Positions 10,527 through 23,491 of a stretch of DNA of 64,000 nucleotides are shown one piece after another. Source of the DNA: Holothuria scabra (lineage: Eukaryota > Echinodermata > Holothuroidea > Aspidochirotida > Holothuriidae); contig CM074193.1 in NCBI GenBank assembly GCA_037179385.1, positions 4,237,547-4,301,546 of the forward strand, in the 5' to 3' direction. A model generated the notes under the pieces. That model searched no databases. It saw nothing but the letters and a program-made list of their open reading frames with translations, and was not told the origin of the DNA. Made by a program: the position numbers and the translations under genes. Each line of letters opens with the position of its first letter. Position 1 is the stretch's first letter.

Positions 10527-11050
10527 CATAGTCGTATGGGTATATTTCAGTTTTTTAGGGGGCAGAAGATTTTTTGCCCCAAAAATGTAATTCTGCCCGA
10601 AGACTATCTAAGTGGAGCGCAATCATTAATTGGCGCGGAGCGTACAGAAATTTTGAAAACTTGTACCCCTCAGAAAATCGAAAATGAAATTTCCCAGGCT
10701 CATAAGTGGGACCCACGCAGTAACTCTGCTGAGTTACGGTTTGAAACTTAAATTCTGCTAGGGAGACTATCTAAGCGAAGCGCCATCATTGTTGGCGCGG
10801 AGCCAGCAGAGAATTTTGAAAAATCGTACCCCTCAAACACCAAGAAATGGCATTTCCCAGGCTAAGAAGGAGGCTCTCAGCAGTCACTATTTTGATCAGA
10901 AAATTACCAGATAAAATGTACCACTACCATTGGATTAAATGGTTTTGTACATTGTCGGTGAAAACTATAAAACGGAATTGAACATGCTAAATGTTTTTAC
11001 CCTAACGCGGCTCTTGGGTAAATTCGGTATCGTTATATATTGAAAAGTTG
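10527..11050 (+). mobile_element. hAT-like element of the CATAGGCGTACG family, copy B
   Basis: It begins CATAGTCGTATGGG, a diverged version of the terminus at 17527, and continues with the same G-rich tract and CCCAAAAATGTAATTCTGCCC. The core module (ACTATCTAAG, GGAGCG, hairpin, GCGCGGAGC, ATTTTGAAAA, CCCCTCA) occurs twice, at about 10600-10720 and 10765-10865. The homology to the copy in 24371-24960 continues through ACCATTGGATTAAATGG to about 11050. The right terminus is not recognisable. Confidence 0.6.
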
Positions 11051-11829
11051 AAATTTTTTGCAAAATTTAATCCCTTTGGGGCAAATATAGAAGGCACAAA
11101 TATGAGTGAAATTGTTCTGGTTAGTTTTATTTAATGGGGGATTCTCTCAGAAGAGACTGAGGAAAAGAACCTTAGATGGTATAGTAGCAAAACTGACATA
11201 ATTACTTAACATGATAGGGAGCAATGCTTGTATGAAAGCAGTGATTGTAAAAAGGATCCGGATCGGTGAGTGGACAAATAAAAGACTTTGGACACTATGA
11301 TATCTTGATGTAGCAAATTCCAGACGCATAGCAGCGTTTATAACAGCAGTTTTTGTGACGCTAGCTCGAAATATCACCTGATCACGCTCACCGCTAGAGT
11401 CACTAATATAAGAGAACGGGTTAACAAGACCTCTGTGTCGGTGTGGATTATAACCTTACCCTCCCATTCAAAATAATTCTTAACCTTCAAAACGGTTCAA
11501 AAGTTTGTAAAGACTATAGAAGCATCCTTCATACGGTGACTATATATATAGCTAGCAACTTTAACTAGTTCCATTATAAAACTGCGTCAATAAAATAATT
11601 GAGAGGAGAAATTAAACTGACTGCGTATACGTTATCAACAACTTGTGGCTTAAAAACCGGTAGCCGTATCCGATATCCTACAGTTTTATGAACCGCTGCA
11701 GATATGGTTAATAGTGACAGCTCTTCAGCTTATTAATAGGGGTGTTTTCAATGGCTGCAAATTTAGCTCGATGAACGATTTTCATCTTCTTTCAGCTTAT
11801 GACTACGTAGAAACGAAAGGGAAGTTGTC

Positions 11830-12654
11830 TTGCTAGAAGCCGCTACGCAGGCAATTTCACAGAACATGTACAAAATGTTTTTGTTTGCTTATTCCACAAC
11901 AGCGGCCCTGTCAATACCCGCCTCGCACACGGCAGCTTTACCTAACATGCCTGGCGAACATGAAATCCTCGTCATACATGGGTGGTACCAATCTACAATG
12001 CTCGAGGAGACCCTTACAGTCAACCAAAGGGATAAAATTGCAACTTCCTTTGAATTCGTCTTTATGGGAGTACCTGGACTTCGTGGCCATAGAGAAGGAA
12101 TCTCAAAACCAATCTCAGTGATGACAAAACTTTTTACTAATAGCCCCAAACCCGTCTATCTACCATTTTTAACTAGTGACGTAATCTATGTCAGCAGTTT
12201 GGTGTCTTCCGATGACGGGATGGTTAACGTAACGAAGGGTGACGATGTGCTTACCCTCCAACTCAGCCATGACACATACTGCCATCACGACCCCAATAAG
12301 AAAGAAGACGATTTCAGGGCCTTACGAGACAGTTTTTGGACCTCTTATCCAAATCCCTTTACGTTTGACTGGTCCATCTGCGAAGGCAATATCGAATGGG
12401 ATGACGGTACATTTTGTAAGATCTTGAAAGAAAACGAATCTAAATTATCAGGACAAAACGACTTTTGCGTTTCCTTCCATAAGACTATTCCACCAAAGCG
12501 ATGTGGATCTCACATGAATATAACTGCAATGACAGGAATTTTCCGGGAGATATCGTTAATTACGGATCCAGTTCCACTGGAAAGCTTCGAAACTGAGAGA
12601 GTGGAGATGTTGAAACATGCTCAAGGGTTGGTTTTTCCCTGTCTGCATCCCTAA
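11830..12654 (+). CDS. Unrecognised 274-codon reading frame, probably an exon or decayed gene
   Basis: A frame this long without stops is unlikely by chance in AT-rich DNA. The product is cysteine-containing, has sequons (NVT, NES, NIT) and many aromatic and charged residues (for example FTFDWSICEGNIEWDDGTFC), like an extracellular domain. The listed start is a TTG, so the true 5' boundary is likely a splice acceptor. Candidates are CAG at 11793-11795 and TAG at 11808-11810. Upstream, a different frame (YDYVETKGKLSC, ending in TAG at 11833-11835) looks protein-like. That could mean a frameshift near 11830 and therefore a pseudogene. It ends at a TAA at 12652. I do not recognise the family. 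Confidence 0.45.
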   Translation: MLEAATQAISQNMYKMFLFAYSTTAALSIPASHTAALPNMPGEHEILVIHGWYQSTMLEETLTVNQRDKIATSFEFVFMGVPGLRGHREGISKPISVMTKLFTNSPKPVYLPFLTSDVIYVSSLVSSDDGMVNVTKGDDVLTLQLSHDTYCHHDPNKKEDDFRALRDSFWTSYPNPFTFDWSICEGNIEWDDGTFCKILKENESKLSGQNDFCVSFHKTIPPKRCGSHMNITAMTGIFREISLITDPVPLESFETERVEMLKHAQGLVFPCLHP

Positions 12655-14302
12655 ATTTTGACTGAAGTCTTTGGAGTTGTTCAAAACGGAAGGCCATGGG
12701 TAGAGTGGTTAAAAGATAAACAGTTACTCTGTCAAAAGTCCATTGCCAGTATACGGGGGATGGGGGGGGGGGGGGTTTAGATATAAAGATATTGGCATCA
12801 AGGTATATTTATGAAAAAATGAGTGAGTGGCTTCACCTTTTCGTTAACTCCTTGATGTCCGTGAGGACACCAGGGATCAAAATTTGACACCTAGTATTCA
12901 CGATATTTCAAATTTGTAATGACACCTTTCATATTTGGTATACATATGTCATGTTTAGAGAAAGAATAGACTATTTTGGTAGTGGTCCAACTGTGAGTTG
13001 AGTTCATCAGATTAAAAGCATCAAAACCCAGTAAATAGCCTGTAATCAGTACATAGTAACTGATTATGATAGCAATGATGCACACTTTTCATGTTTAGTG
13101 GATAATTTATTCATTTCAAGAGGAATAGCCCATTGTCTTTGCGAAAGGTCAAAGGCCATCTGAAGTCACCACAGGTTAAAGAACGAAAACCCTATAAACT
13201 ATCTCTCTAGGTAGGAAGCATGGAAAGTTTACACACTTGACCAACTGACGAAGTAATGACACCAAGGGAGAATTGGGAAATTTCTTCAATCAGATAATCA
13301 GAACCTTTACTGTATCCCCAGATCTAATAAATGTTTCCTAGGACTTTGAAGTTATTTTCACCCCAAATATATGTTTACAGTTACCCCACAGTTTCCGGGG
13401 CTTCTCATTCTCGACCCTGCTAGGAACTTGACCACATTGACATTAACTAGCAGATTGTCTAAGCGGGCCCCTGGTCCCAAAGCAAAATGCAACTAGAAAT
13501 TCCAATTATTAAGTGAATTTCAAATTCCACGTTTTTCATAAGTTTCACCAAATCTCTCCGTTCTGTTGAGGATTCATTCCAAAAATAGCCGATAGAGCCC
13601 CACATTTACCACTAGACCATTTTACAAAAAGCAATTACAAAGGATTATGGGACAGATTTTTTTGTACGTTTTTTGTCAATTTGATTTTACCGTGGCCAAA
13701 AACGACGAACAATAAAACGCGGTCCCACTATCCTTCGCAATTTTTAGTTGGAAATGTCTGCAACCAACATCATCTCACACTTGCGGAAAATTAGTTTATT
13801 CCGTGCATCCAGACTAAATGGCCCACTAAGTTGCGCCCCGTCAGACGGAGCCTGTCCTTGCCTAAGAGACTGTCATTTTTGCCAAAAACTGCTGTACACC
13901 TTATCGCAAGTGAAAGAAGGAATCAGTTCTTTTCCTATGAAATAACATGTATGTATACTTCATATTAAGCTATAGTTGGCAACTTTTCGCTAAAAGTTAT
14001 ACAAAAGAGCTGTCCTACAAAAGAAATTGTCATACCCTTTTTACCTCTGCCTTACCGTACGAATCTACCCTGGACCACAGTCCCTATAGACGAATCCAGG
14101 CAACAAGCGATGGTCTGATTTAAGTCGGCCATAGCTGGGGTCAATCACCTTTTAGTCTTTCAATTTCCTGGCTTACCTGTATCTTGGGTGGTTGTATACC
14201 AAATTGTATCTGAAAACATTTTCTGCTACCATTTCTCACTCTAGAATCTATCCCCTTTTCAATGCTCATCTCATGTCTCCAGATGTTACTAGCCCATTTG
14301 TG
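12655..14302. other. Intergenic with a MITE remnant
   Basis: No supported gene. The part 13615-13745 (AAGCAATTACAAAGGATTAT, then GGGACAG and a weak inverted partner) resembles the fold-back family seen intact at 41237-41386. G tracts lie near 12760. Confidence 0.4.
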
Positions 14303-14310
14303 AAAAAGTC

Positions 14311-15824
14311 TAGTGGCGGAGCTGGGGATGTCGGTCAAAGGGGCGAAAATGGCCGACAGGGGCACTTCGAAGGAGTAAATACCCTTAGCCTCAGCACGAT
14401 CGAAGCCACGGCTTTTCAGACTGTCCTTTTGATTTTTCGCACCTGGTAAAAGACTGCTTTGCCATTTCTCCTCAGCCAGTTTTTCTATTTAAACATGCTG
14501 GCTTCCGCAGAAGAAAATTCCGTGGTGGGGGGGGGGGGGCAAAATTCTTTCAGATCGCTGGAAATGGCATTCCTTATAAAGCCTATTTACCGCATATAAA
14601 TAGGGAAAACACTGAGTGAACTGTTAAAAAATGCTGATGTTAATTTTTCTTCGTCTTTTTCTTTATGTTTTCTTCGTTTTCCAGGTTTCTTTACTTTCCA
14701 GGGGAAGGCAAGTCCCCCCCCTCCTTGCCCCTGCCTACAGACACCCATATTTCTACCGCTCTTTTTCACATTCCAGTATGAAGGCGATCATTACATTTTC
14801 TGTTATTGTCAGATCTTGATTTAAGATTTTAATGTAATAATGGGCTACTTTGTGAAGATAAGATTAAACCTGCTAGAGCTAGCAAGCAATCTTAAAGGGA
14901 AAACGTTATGGAAATTAATCACCCTAAGGTGTACACTTTGGCATGGAAATCAAGATAGGTACACGAAAAAAAAAATTAATTGACGTCATGTGACCACTCT
15001 GAAATAGCCATTAATTAAGTACATTGCAAGAAATAGCCAAGGCAAAAGGTCAGCTTTGCTCTCTAGATACCGAATTCATAAAAAAAATAAAAGTAGCCTA
15101 AACCTAAGCTTATTAGATGCAATTTTCTGGCTTTTGAGACCGCGAAAGTAAAAAAAAGCATTTTCATGAGATTATCGTGCAGTGTCAGAAATAGCCATTT
15201 ATCGTTAGAATGGTCACTTGAAGAAAAGCAAAATGAAAACTGCTCATTAGAACTCTTAAACCATCACCACTTTGATAGCAGTTTTATTTTATTTTAACCT
15301 GAACGTTCTCTTCAAATGATTTTGAAAAATGTTGTGGAACCTATTTTGGTGTTTTTATTGCCTATTTAGACAACTATACCCGACAACAAGATGGCTTTTT
15401 GCGCTACAATTACTGTGGCGCCCTTTGCAACATCTTTTATTGGCCGGGAGGGTGAATTCAAAGTCAGTCTGTGTCTTTTGTAAGCTTATTATCACGCTTG
15501 GTGTGGAAGTTATTAACTTAGCACAACGACAATAATATTAATTGCGTATAAAACATGAAGATACTTTTCTTCAAACCCTATCCCCAAATTACAGAAGATG
15601 ACCCTTTTCATCAGAATGAAGTGCAGATAGTACAGTTACTGGTGGCTGTTTGAGCATTTTGTTATCTAGGCCTTAAAACAACGCTATTAATAAAATTATG
15701 TCTTTTCAAATAATGGGGCAAGAGTAAAGTATCTTAAAAACCTAAAAAGGGCGCCGGCGGACGATTTGGGTCCGTCAGGGGGGGGGGCGACCTCCCCCCT
15801 GACCATATGGCAGCTCCGCTACTG
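14311..15824 (-). mobile_element. Non-autonomous hAT element with nested MITE, copy 2 (inverted)
   Basis: An inverted, diverged copy of the 3484-5093 element. The termini are TAGTGGCGGAGCT and AGCTCCGCTACTG, flanked by AAAAAGTC (14303-14310) and AATAAGTC (15825-15832), a 7/8 match. The interior follows copy 1 from end to end (for example AACAAAATGCTCAAACAGCC on the minus strand). The nested CATGGGCG MITE is present at the same internal site (14494-14749), but its GC hairpin has been deleted and replaced by a G tract. Confidence 0.85.
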
Positions 15825-15832
15825 AATAAGTC

Positions 15833-17526
15833 TTCCTCCATTTTTTAACTGATGACTGAGGTGGCGGTTGACATTGGAGCACTGCATTTACACTACATAC
15901 TTCAATACAGAATTCAATAATTTAATATTTAATCCCTGAAATAAAATGGAAGATTGAAGAGAATTAAATAAAATTGTGACGTTTAACTTGGCCTAGCTGT
16001 CGTTTAAAATAAGTTAGGGAAGACTGCTTTTGCACTTTAAGGGTTTAGAAATTCATGCGTGAGTTATCCTGGTATACTGCATGGTATACCTGCAGGGTAA
16101 ACATTAGGGGTTCCTTAGTAAGGGATGCCGCGAGGGCTTTATTATTTACTTTAATACGTTAAGTGGTTAATGTGGATGAAACTCAATGAAGCCACTTAAA
16201 ATCACACAGCACAAAACGCATACGAAATTTTGGAATACGAGTCCGTCTTGAGAACTAAACAGAGGAACACTGTCGGAGTTACAATTGTTGCCGACGTATA
16301 TTGTGCTCTTTATTTACTCACTAAAGCTACAAGGAAAATTGAAAACGTTTGATTGGGCAATATTTTACAAAGGAGCAGAATTAATTTTAAATTACGTAAT
16401 CCCCTATACAGTTTGTACAATGTCTACAGATCAAGTCTGAAATAATGATGTTGATGTTAATAAGTACAACAAGCGGCAAAAATCTCAGATTTTTGCTTCC
16501 CAGTGCTTACCTTATCTTAAACGTTGCCTTTTTAGTACAGTACTTATACGTAATACTTTATGTAATTGTCATTCCCTTTTGCGTGTTGTAAGTCTTAAAT
16601 GATATAAGAACTTCATGACAATTAAGGCTTACCGTTTTGCTCGTGTGCCAGTAACCTCTGACACTTTAAATACTGGTATTTATGTTTACATATTAACCTA
16701 GTGGGGTGTAATTTCTCAAAACCACAGATTCAATTGTAAGGATTGCTCTAGTTCAATTTGCTTCTTCCAAATTGTTGCTCTAAGATTATACAGAGGGGGT
16801 GAAACTTCAAAGCACTTGCGCCAGCGTATTAAAGATTTTTTCCCACAATATGTGCCGTACATGTAGGCTTACAGTGTACCTGAAGTCAAGAATTTCCAAA
16901 AATATAGAGTTTGGGGTTGCAAAATTGATCTTTTTCATTTAAATCCCAGTGTCATAGCTTGTTCCACTACCGAAATAATAAATGTTGAAATTTATAATTT
17001 ATTCACTTAAATAGGAAAGCTTATTGAGCAATAATTTGTGACTTTCTTGTTGTACAACACACATCAGCTTTGTTTGTCTAGCATTATATATAGAGAAGTT
17101 AATTATTTAGTCAAGTCATCACATAATAGTAAGACTGTGATCACATTTTGGCACAAGGTGCAGTAGCTCCCTGAAAAGGGAAACACAAAGACTTTTATTT
17201 GAGTAGTAAAACAAAGACACTGATCACAAATTATTGCGAAACTTACCATTTTAAATTGAATGACAAAACTTAATATTTTATATCTCATCTCAGGACCGTC
17301 CTATGACGATGGAGCTGGACTGTTTGAATTATTTTTGCGTAGTAAGTTTTATTTTTGAAATTTTTGACCTGAGGTACACTTTAAGTGTGTATACTCTGTA
17401 GCGCAAAGCGGCAACACCCATCTTCTGAAGTCGGGAAAGTTTAACATTTTGATATGAGGAGATTTGTTCTTTGAACAGGATTGTTTATTGTGGGAAATAA
17501 ATTTAATACATTGTATAATTTGTTTG
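15833..17526. other. Intergenic, nothing recognised
   Basis: About 1.7 kb of AT-rich sequence with no long reading frame, no clear inverted-repeat element and no RNA gene that I can identify. Confidence 0.45.
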
Positions 17527-19075
17527 CATAGGCGTACGGAAGCACTTCAGTTTGGGGGGCAGAGGATTCTCTGCTCGAAAAATGTAATTCTGCCCAAAGA
17601 CTATCTAAGCGGAGCGCCACCATCGGTTGACGCGGAGCGTGAAGAAAATTTTGAAAAATCGCAACCCCTCAGACAGCCGGAAATGGCCTTTCCCAGGCCT
17701 ATAAGCAGAAAAATGAGCAAATCTACAAAACGGTCAGAAAACTCCCAGATGGAATGTACCACTACCATTGGATGACTACATTAAGCTATAATCATTGGAA
17801 CATGATTTTGGTTGATTCTGTTTGCGCGTTCTACAAACTATTTTACGTCATGCAGCATGAGATTATCGTCAATATAATTTTGAAAATTGAAAAGCTACAG
17901 AATCCCTCGAAAATCCCAAGGCTTCTCAACTTCGAGGGAGGATGGCATTGCATCGCATTCCGGCTGCCTATTAAATATAAGTTTCGTCGAACTTTACAAG
18001 GATCCCGTGTGTTTTAGCAGCCTGTTTAGCTCAGATTCAGAGGCCCGAATTACCTGAGTGGGGATGCCATGCAACGAATTGGCGTTAAAAAACCGATTGA
18101 CTCAATTTTCGGGCGATTCCCAAGCAAGGTAGCAGCCTGTTTATATGCATTTAAACAAACAAGGGCGCAAATTATTTCCTAGTGAGCAAACGACCTAAGT
18201 CCATATCAACGGTTTTGGCACACTTGATCCCCACAACCGTACCCATTAAATAAAAATAAACGTGGCCAAATCATCGGCATAGTCGCATAGACTCCTTTGG
18301 CCTCAGGCAAGGGAATACAAATTAAAAACGAAATGAAATCTTCACGATACCTTAACGTTTTATTCATAACGGGATAGTTTAGTTGCATGACATTTACGAT
18401 GTTTTCTACTGGTAATCAATCGACAAAAGAAATCACGAGTATAGACCCATGGCAAACAAAAAGTTGTAACAAATACAAATTGGAATGTTTTGACGAAAAC
18501 GTATGCTAAAAAGGCAAAAACATATTATACTCTGTATTCGCTGGCTTTAGTGCCCGCTGAAGACAATGACAGTCATGCCTTACTTTAGAACAAACTATTT
18601 ACAACGAAGAAACAAATAGAGTAGCGGCAATCACATCCTAGGCCTGTCAAAGTAGTGACATCCTCTCCCTTTCTTTTTGCTTGGTTGCCGAATGCAGGTC
18701 ATGACATTGACAATCACAAGTCTTGCAGTAAAACAAAATATTTACAAATGGAGAAATAAAATAGAATATCATCGCAACAACTCGAGGAATTGTTTTTTCA
18801 TAAGCTGCCCGAATGTGTCGCGAATTTTGGTATCTTTTAGAGTTTTCATGAAAATTGTACCGTGACTATGATGCTTTTTTATTATTTTTTCGGCCAAGTG
18901 TTTGAAGGAATTCGGGCGCGCCTAGGAGTTTTCTTTGTAAGTAGAAACAAACCAGGTTTTAAGACTCAAACGGCTGCCCGAATTTTTCCAGATCCCTGCC
19001 CGAATTTTAGGTCTTGAGAAAATTTGGGGGGGCAGTCTCCCCCCCTGCCCCCCTCCCCCGCCTCGTACGCCTATG
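17527..19075 (+). mobile_element. Non-autonomous hAT element, CATAGGCGTACG family (intact ends)
   Basis: Termini are CATAGGCGTACGG and CGTACGCCTATG, flanked by a perfect 8-bp duplication TTTGTTTG (17519-17526 and 19076-19083). The 1549-bp element has G-rich tracts just inside both ends. The core module is at about 17600-17705 (GCGGAGCGCCA, hairpin, GCGCGGAGCG, AAAATTTTGAAAAATCG, GCCGGAAATGGC). No transposase is encoded. Confidence 0.92.
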
Positions 19076-19083
19076 TTTGTTTG

Positions 19084-20380
19084 TTAGAATCGTGGTATCA
19101 AGAACAATTCTAGTGAGCAAATAGTATATTAAGCAAAGTTGCAACTGCACTTAAATAAGCCAAGATTTTCAAGGTGTAGAATTACTGTACATCCCATTTA
19201 GTGAGAAGGAACGATATAATTATAATAGCATATTACCATTAATGACTCCAATAACTTTCACACAAAACTGAAAAAAGGAAGATTGGCCTCTATCAATTCG
19301 TCGAAGTGTCAAAGTACAACTAACTACTCATATGAAGGCACGTTCCTTCACAGTTAAGCCTTGTGTTTTATTCAAAGCTTGGTTAACGTCCTCCCGTTTT
19401 GAACTAAATTAGATACCGTATATAATCTGCACTGTCGTTTATTGCATTTCACCTCGAAGATGAAACGAACGTTTCGACGACAAATTCGAATGTGACTTTG
19501 TTAAGTTAAGACCCTTTCTGCCTTTCGGATGGCTGGTTGATTTACTGAAAACAAGACAATCATCATACACTGGAGACCACTCTTACACGACCATTCCTAT
19601 ACTGTATCCTACACAAATTATGCCGTAAGGGTAAGGTACTGCCTTAGAATAATTCTTTCCTTCCATCCTTAGTAAGTAGGCCAATGTCGTGCCTCACTCC
19701 TGCCTATAACAAGTGCCACCCTAAAACGATTTTTTTTCGACATGTCCTCTTTTTACTAGTTGACACTGGCATCCGGGCGGATTCGTACTTCTTCTTTGCG
19801 GTTTAAATATTTTGAGACATTTACTCTTAGTATTTTAATTTTGACTACGTAATATACCGATGACTGAACAGATAATGCACCATTTTGCATCTAGACACCA
19901 CTGGAAACCGGAAAACATTGTTTCTTTGGTAGTATGTATGTCACTTGTAAAATCTCTACAAAGACTAAAAATGAGTATTTTGAAACTTTTCATGCTCACC
20001 AAAACAGAAAATCCTAAACCGTAGGCCTATAATCAGTTCAAAGTTTGGCCAAACATAGCACCATTTTGCATCTAGGAAATCTAACGCACAGAAAGTTTCT
20101 CAGAAGGGAACACGACTACTTTTGGTTTTCCTATTAAAACTGAAATCCATTCAAATATTGCTGCATTTGCGATCTACATCCTCCTGAAGTTAACGATTTT
20201 TTCCAAGGAAAAGGGAGATACCGGTTCCCTTTAGTCTGATCTCCCAGGCCACAGATCAGAAATGCCCAATTTGGGGTACCTGAAAACAGAAAAAGTGTAT
20301 GTATTACCATTTCTCGTAGATTGCTTTTTATTCTCATTATTTCAGAATTGGCAGATATGAGATTCGTATTTCAAGGCCGG
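19084..20380. other. Intergenic, nothing recognised
   Basis: No gene or element boundary that I can support; only short chance frames. Confidence 0.4.
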
Positions 20381-20567
20381 GTACATCCAGCTTTAAACAC
20401 GTTTCCGGCCCTCTGAAGGATTTGTAAAGCCCAAAATTTTCTTGTACGCTCCTCGCCAATGTTGGGGGCGCTCCGCTTAGTATTGTCGCGCCTGACCCTC
20501 GGAGGTACCACCCCCACTTGTTACACAGGTCCCCCTAAAAATTCCATCCTGGCTACGCCACTGCTGT
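20381..20567 (-). mobile_element. Fragment of hAT-like element with core module
   Basis: On the minus strand this begins CAGTGGCGTAGCCAGGAT, a classic hAT terminus, and runs into the core module (AAGCGGAGCGCC, TTGGCGAGGAGCGTACAAG, AAAATTTTGGGCTTTACAAA, GGCCGGAAACG). It ends abruptly near 20381. It is 5'-intact but truncated, with no second terminus. Confidence 0.65.
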
Positions 20568-21195
20568 AATTTCACATTATTTTCTTAAAATTGCTTCAAT
20601 TGAGCCCATTTTTAGCACTAAGTAGGCTATATTTTGATGTTCTTTCATCAGAAAGTTACATAAAAACTCATTCCATAATATATCTGCACCGTGTGTCCTT
20701 TAAGAACTCTTTATGAACAATAACAAGTTAATCGCATTAAAGGCCTGGTTCTCTCACCCCAAACAGTTCAAAACTCTCCTAACCTACCCACTCAAGCCCT
20801 CAACTGTCTAAAATTCATCCTCAACCAGACATTATCTAAGTTTCTAAGGTTATTGCTTCGGGATACCAGTACACAAGACCCTAATTAATGTGTAATTAAA
20901 ACACACTGAGTGTAGTACATGCTGTGTAATATGAGCTTCGGTGCTCTGCATTTTTGAACTAGCTGTCAGTCAAAGAGTTGTGTCAATTGAGAATTCCTGC
21001 GGACTTATTTCAAAAAATGTAGTTAAGGATGAGAGATTTAACCCTTTAACTCACAATATAATTGGGAAATGCTACAAGTTGGATGCGAATATCCATTGTC
21101 AACGACCGAAGTACGCAGCTTTATTATCAACCTGCACTTGTCATCTTTCATAGTCAATAGGTGTCATAGACCAAGGAGGTGTGATTAGTTACATC

Positions 21196-22202
21196 CATGG
21201 GCGTCCGCAGAAATTTTTGTAAGGGGGGGGGGCAAGATCATTCATGGATGATTGAATTGTGTACACTATCTAAGCGGAGCGCCACCATCAGTTGGCGCGG
21301 AGCGTACAAGAAAATTTTGGGCCTTACAAACTCTCCAGATGGCCGGAAATGACACTTGGCGAGTGTTCTAAGCTGCATGTACCCAGCCCTGAAACAGGAA
21401 TTTCATGTCTATAATTTTTAGATATTTAGAATTTTCAATGTAAAAAATTGTTGAAGGGAAAATCATGGATGATTGATTTGTGTACACTATCTAAGCGGAG
21501 CGCCATCATCAATTGGCGCGGAGCGTAAAAGAAAATTTTGGGCCTTACAAACCCTCCAGATGGCCGGAAACGACACTTGGCGAGTGTTTTAAGCTGCATG
21601 TACCCAGCCCTGAAACAGGAATTTCATGTCTGTAATTTTTAGATTTTTAGAATTTTCAATGCAAAAAATTGTTGAAGGGAAATTGCCTCTCGGTAACGGC
21701 CTCGCACGCCTATGCACGATAAAACTTACAACTGTCAAACAGCCTATATGGGCCTATGTGCGTTACCTAATTATGAACCATGCATACACCCCCTCCCCCC
21801 ACCTCCGTATTCACCTTGTATATCCAAGTTACACCCGCGCGTCACCATTTGAGATCAGCACGGGACCAAACCAAGACCAACGCATTCATCAATGGTCGGA
21901 TGTCATCTGCACACTACATACCTGACAACTAGGCTAGTACATAGTTTTTACAATTACAAATTTCCAATAGATATCACTAATGATGGTCCCCAAATTACGA
22001 TTTCACTATTCAGCATCCTGCACCATCTTCTCTTTTGCTATTCCTGGTCAAACGTCCGCATATTTCACGAGTAAAAACTGACGCTGTGAGTGAAGGTATT
22101 TTGATGATTTATTTTTAATTTTTTTTATATTAATTTTTATTTATTTTTTCCACAAGTTTGATTTTCCAGGGGGGGCAAGTGCCCCCCTTGCGGACGCCCA
22201 TG
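21196..22202 (+). mobile_element. Non-autonomous hAT element, CATGGGCGTCCGCA family, with internal duplication
   Basis: Termini CATGGGCGTCCGCA and TGCGGACGCCCATG form a perfect 14-bp inverted repeat, flanked by the perfect 8-bp duplication GTTACATC (21188-21195 and 22203-22210). The 1007-bp element contains two direct tandem units of about 221 bp, each holding one copy of the core module (hairpin GCGCCACCATCAGTTGGCGC, then AAAATTTTGGGCCTTACAAA). The same termini bound the short MITEs at 4582-4890 and 7013-7291, so this looks like a larger member of that family. Confidence 0.93.
21259..21700 (+). repeat. Two tandem ~221-bp units inside the hAT element
   Basis: GTGTACACTATCTAAGCGG starts at 21259 and again at 21480. 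The copies are nearly identical through CAGCCCTGAAACAGGAATTT and AAATTGTTGAAGGGAAA. The duplicated unit is centred on the hairpin core module. Confidence 0.9.
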
Positions 22203-22210
22203 GTTACATC

Positions 22211-23483
22211 TCCCTGCATAGACCACCAGGGAGTTGCTAGCAACTGAGACCAGACAGTTGCTGGAAAATCTGCCAATTACATGCATTGACTGTCGGTTAT
22301 ATTCTTTTATAACACAGTCGATGAACATTTGTCTGAAACAGGGAGTTACCCTCAAACAACTTCTACCTGCAAGTAACGTAACGTTATTCTATACTTGTGA
22401 GTATAATATAATACAGCGAATCAAAACAGCTTATAAAAAGTTTGCAACTTAGATCATCAACCCGTTATTCCTGCTTACAAACATAATGAGAGAGGGTGTG
22501 GTCGTAAGATGTCACACTGTGCAATTATATAAGATACGTAACTCCGAATCACAAGGGTAATGACTTCAAGTTACACTGTGCACTTTGGCCTCGAGTAACG
22601 TGGAGTAGGCCGGAAACGTTGGTGAAAAGCACAATTATCCTGGTATTTAACATTTAATTGTTGAATTTTTTCTTATAATTAAGTATTAAGTATATGCCTA
22701 TGTAAGTCCAACATAAATAAATATTGTCATATAAAAATTAATATCAGTTTTAATAGATTACAGCCTGGACTTTGTTAGCCTAACTATTATAAAACCAAAT
22801 GGGGTCTGTCTTTGCTTTAGATAACGCGAAACCTCGAACTAAATTCACTGAAAATCCCCGGGTTTTAAATGCCAGTGTCAGGATTTTTACATAAAAGTCT
22901 CTAAATTTTCCCATTTCAACATCGGTTTCAATGTATGGGAAGAGCGTCTTTAGAGGAGGGGATAAAAGGCCCGAGGGCCCATTTGTAATTTTTTCTTAGG
23001 CATCATTAGTTACCTCGCACGGGCTTAGTGAACTGCAGAAACAGAAGTGCTGTCATGTCTGATAGGTGAGTTTCCCGGTTACAATGAGTTACTCCACGGA
23101 CTACACTACGATTCGGCACTTTTTTCTACAGCTAAAATGTTGGATGAATTTGCCATACGTTGGTCAGAAATTAGCCTCCTTAAGTGATCGTTACTAAACA
23201 AAGGGTACTTTTGTAAACGACTTAGGTCATGTTTTACCGAACTAATGAAAAATGGAATATGTGTCCGACCTGGGTTAGGGTTTACCCAACTGTTTTTAGA
23301 GTGTAGTGGCCCTATAGTGGGTGCTTCAATTCGTGGAGAATTTTCTTCACGGCAAAGATCCATGCGATAATATGTGACGTCACCGACCAACACAAGAAGC
23401 ATTTGTAAATCATTTAGTTAATCATAGCCCTACTGAGCAACTCAGCGAGTAGTATTTTCCGACAAAGCACTAAAACAACATTT
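22211..23483. other. Intergenic, nothing recognised
   Basis: Only short frames on either strand. No element termini, RNA gene or repeated module was found. Confidence 0.4.
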
Positions 23484-23491
23484 AACTGGTG

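Noticed and set aside
11147..11377. 76-codon minus-strand hydrophobic frame
   Set aside because: Hydrophobic content follows from AT-rich composition, and no supporting exon is found.
23106..23402. 98-codon minus-strand frame
   Set aside because: No domain or coding-like signature, and no neighbouring exon.
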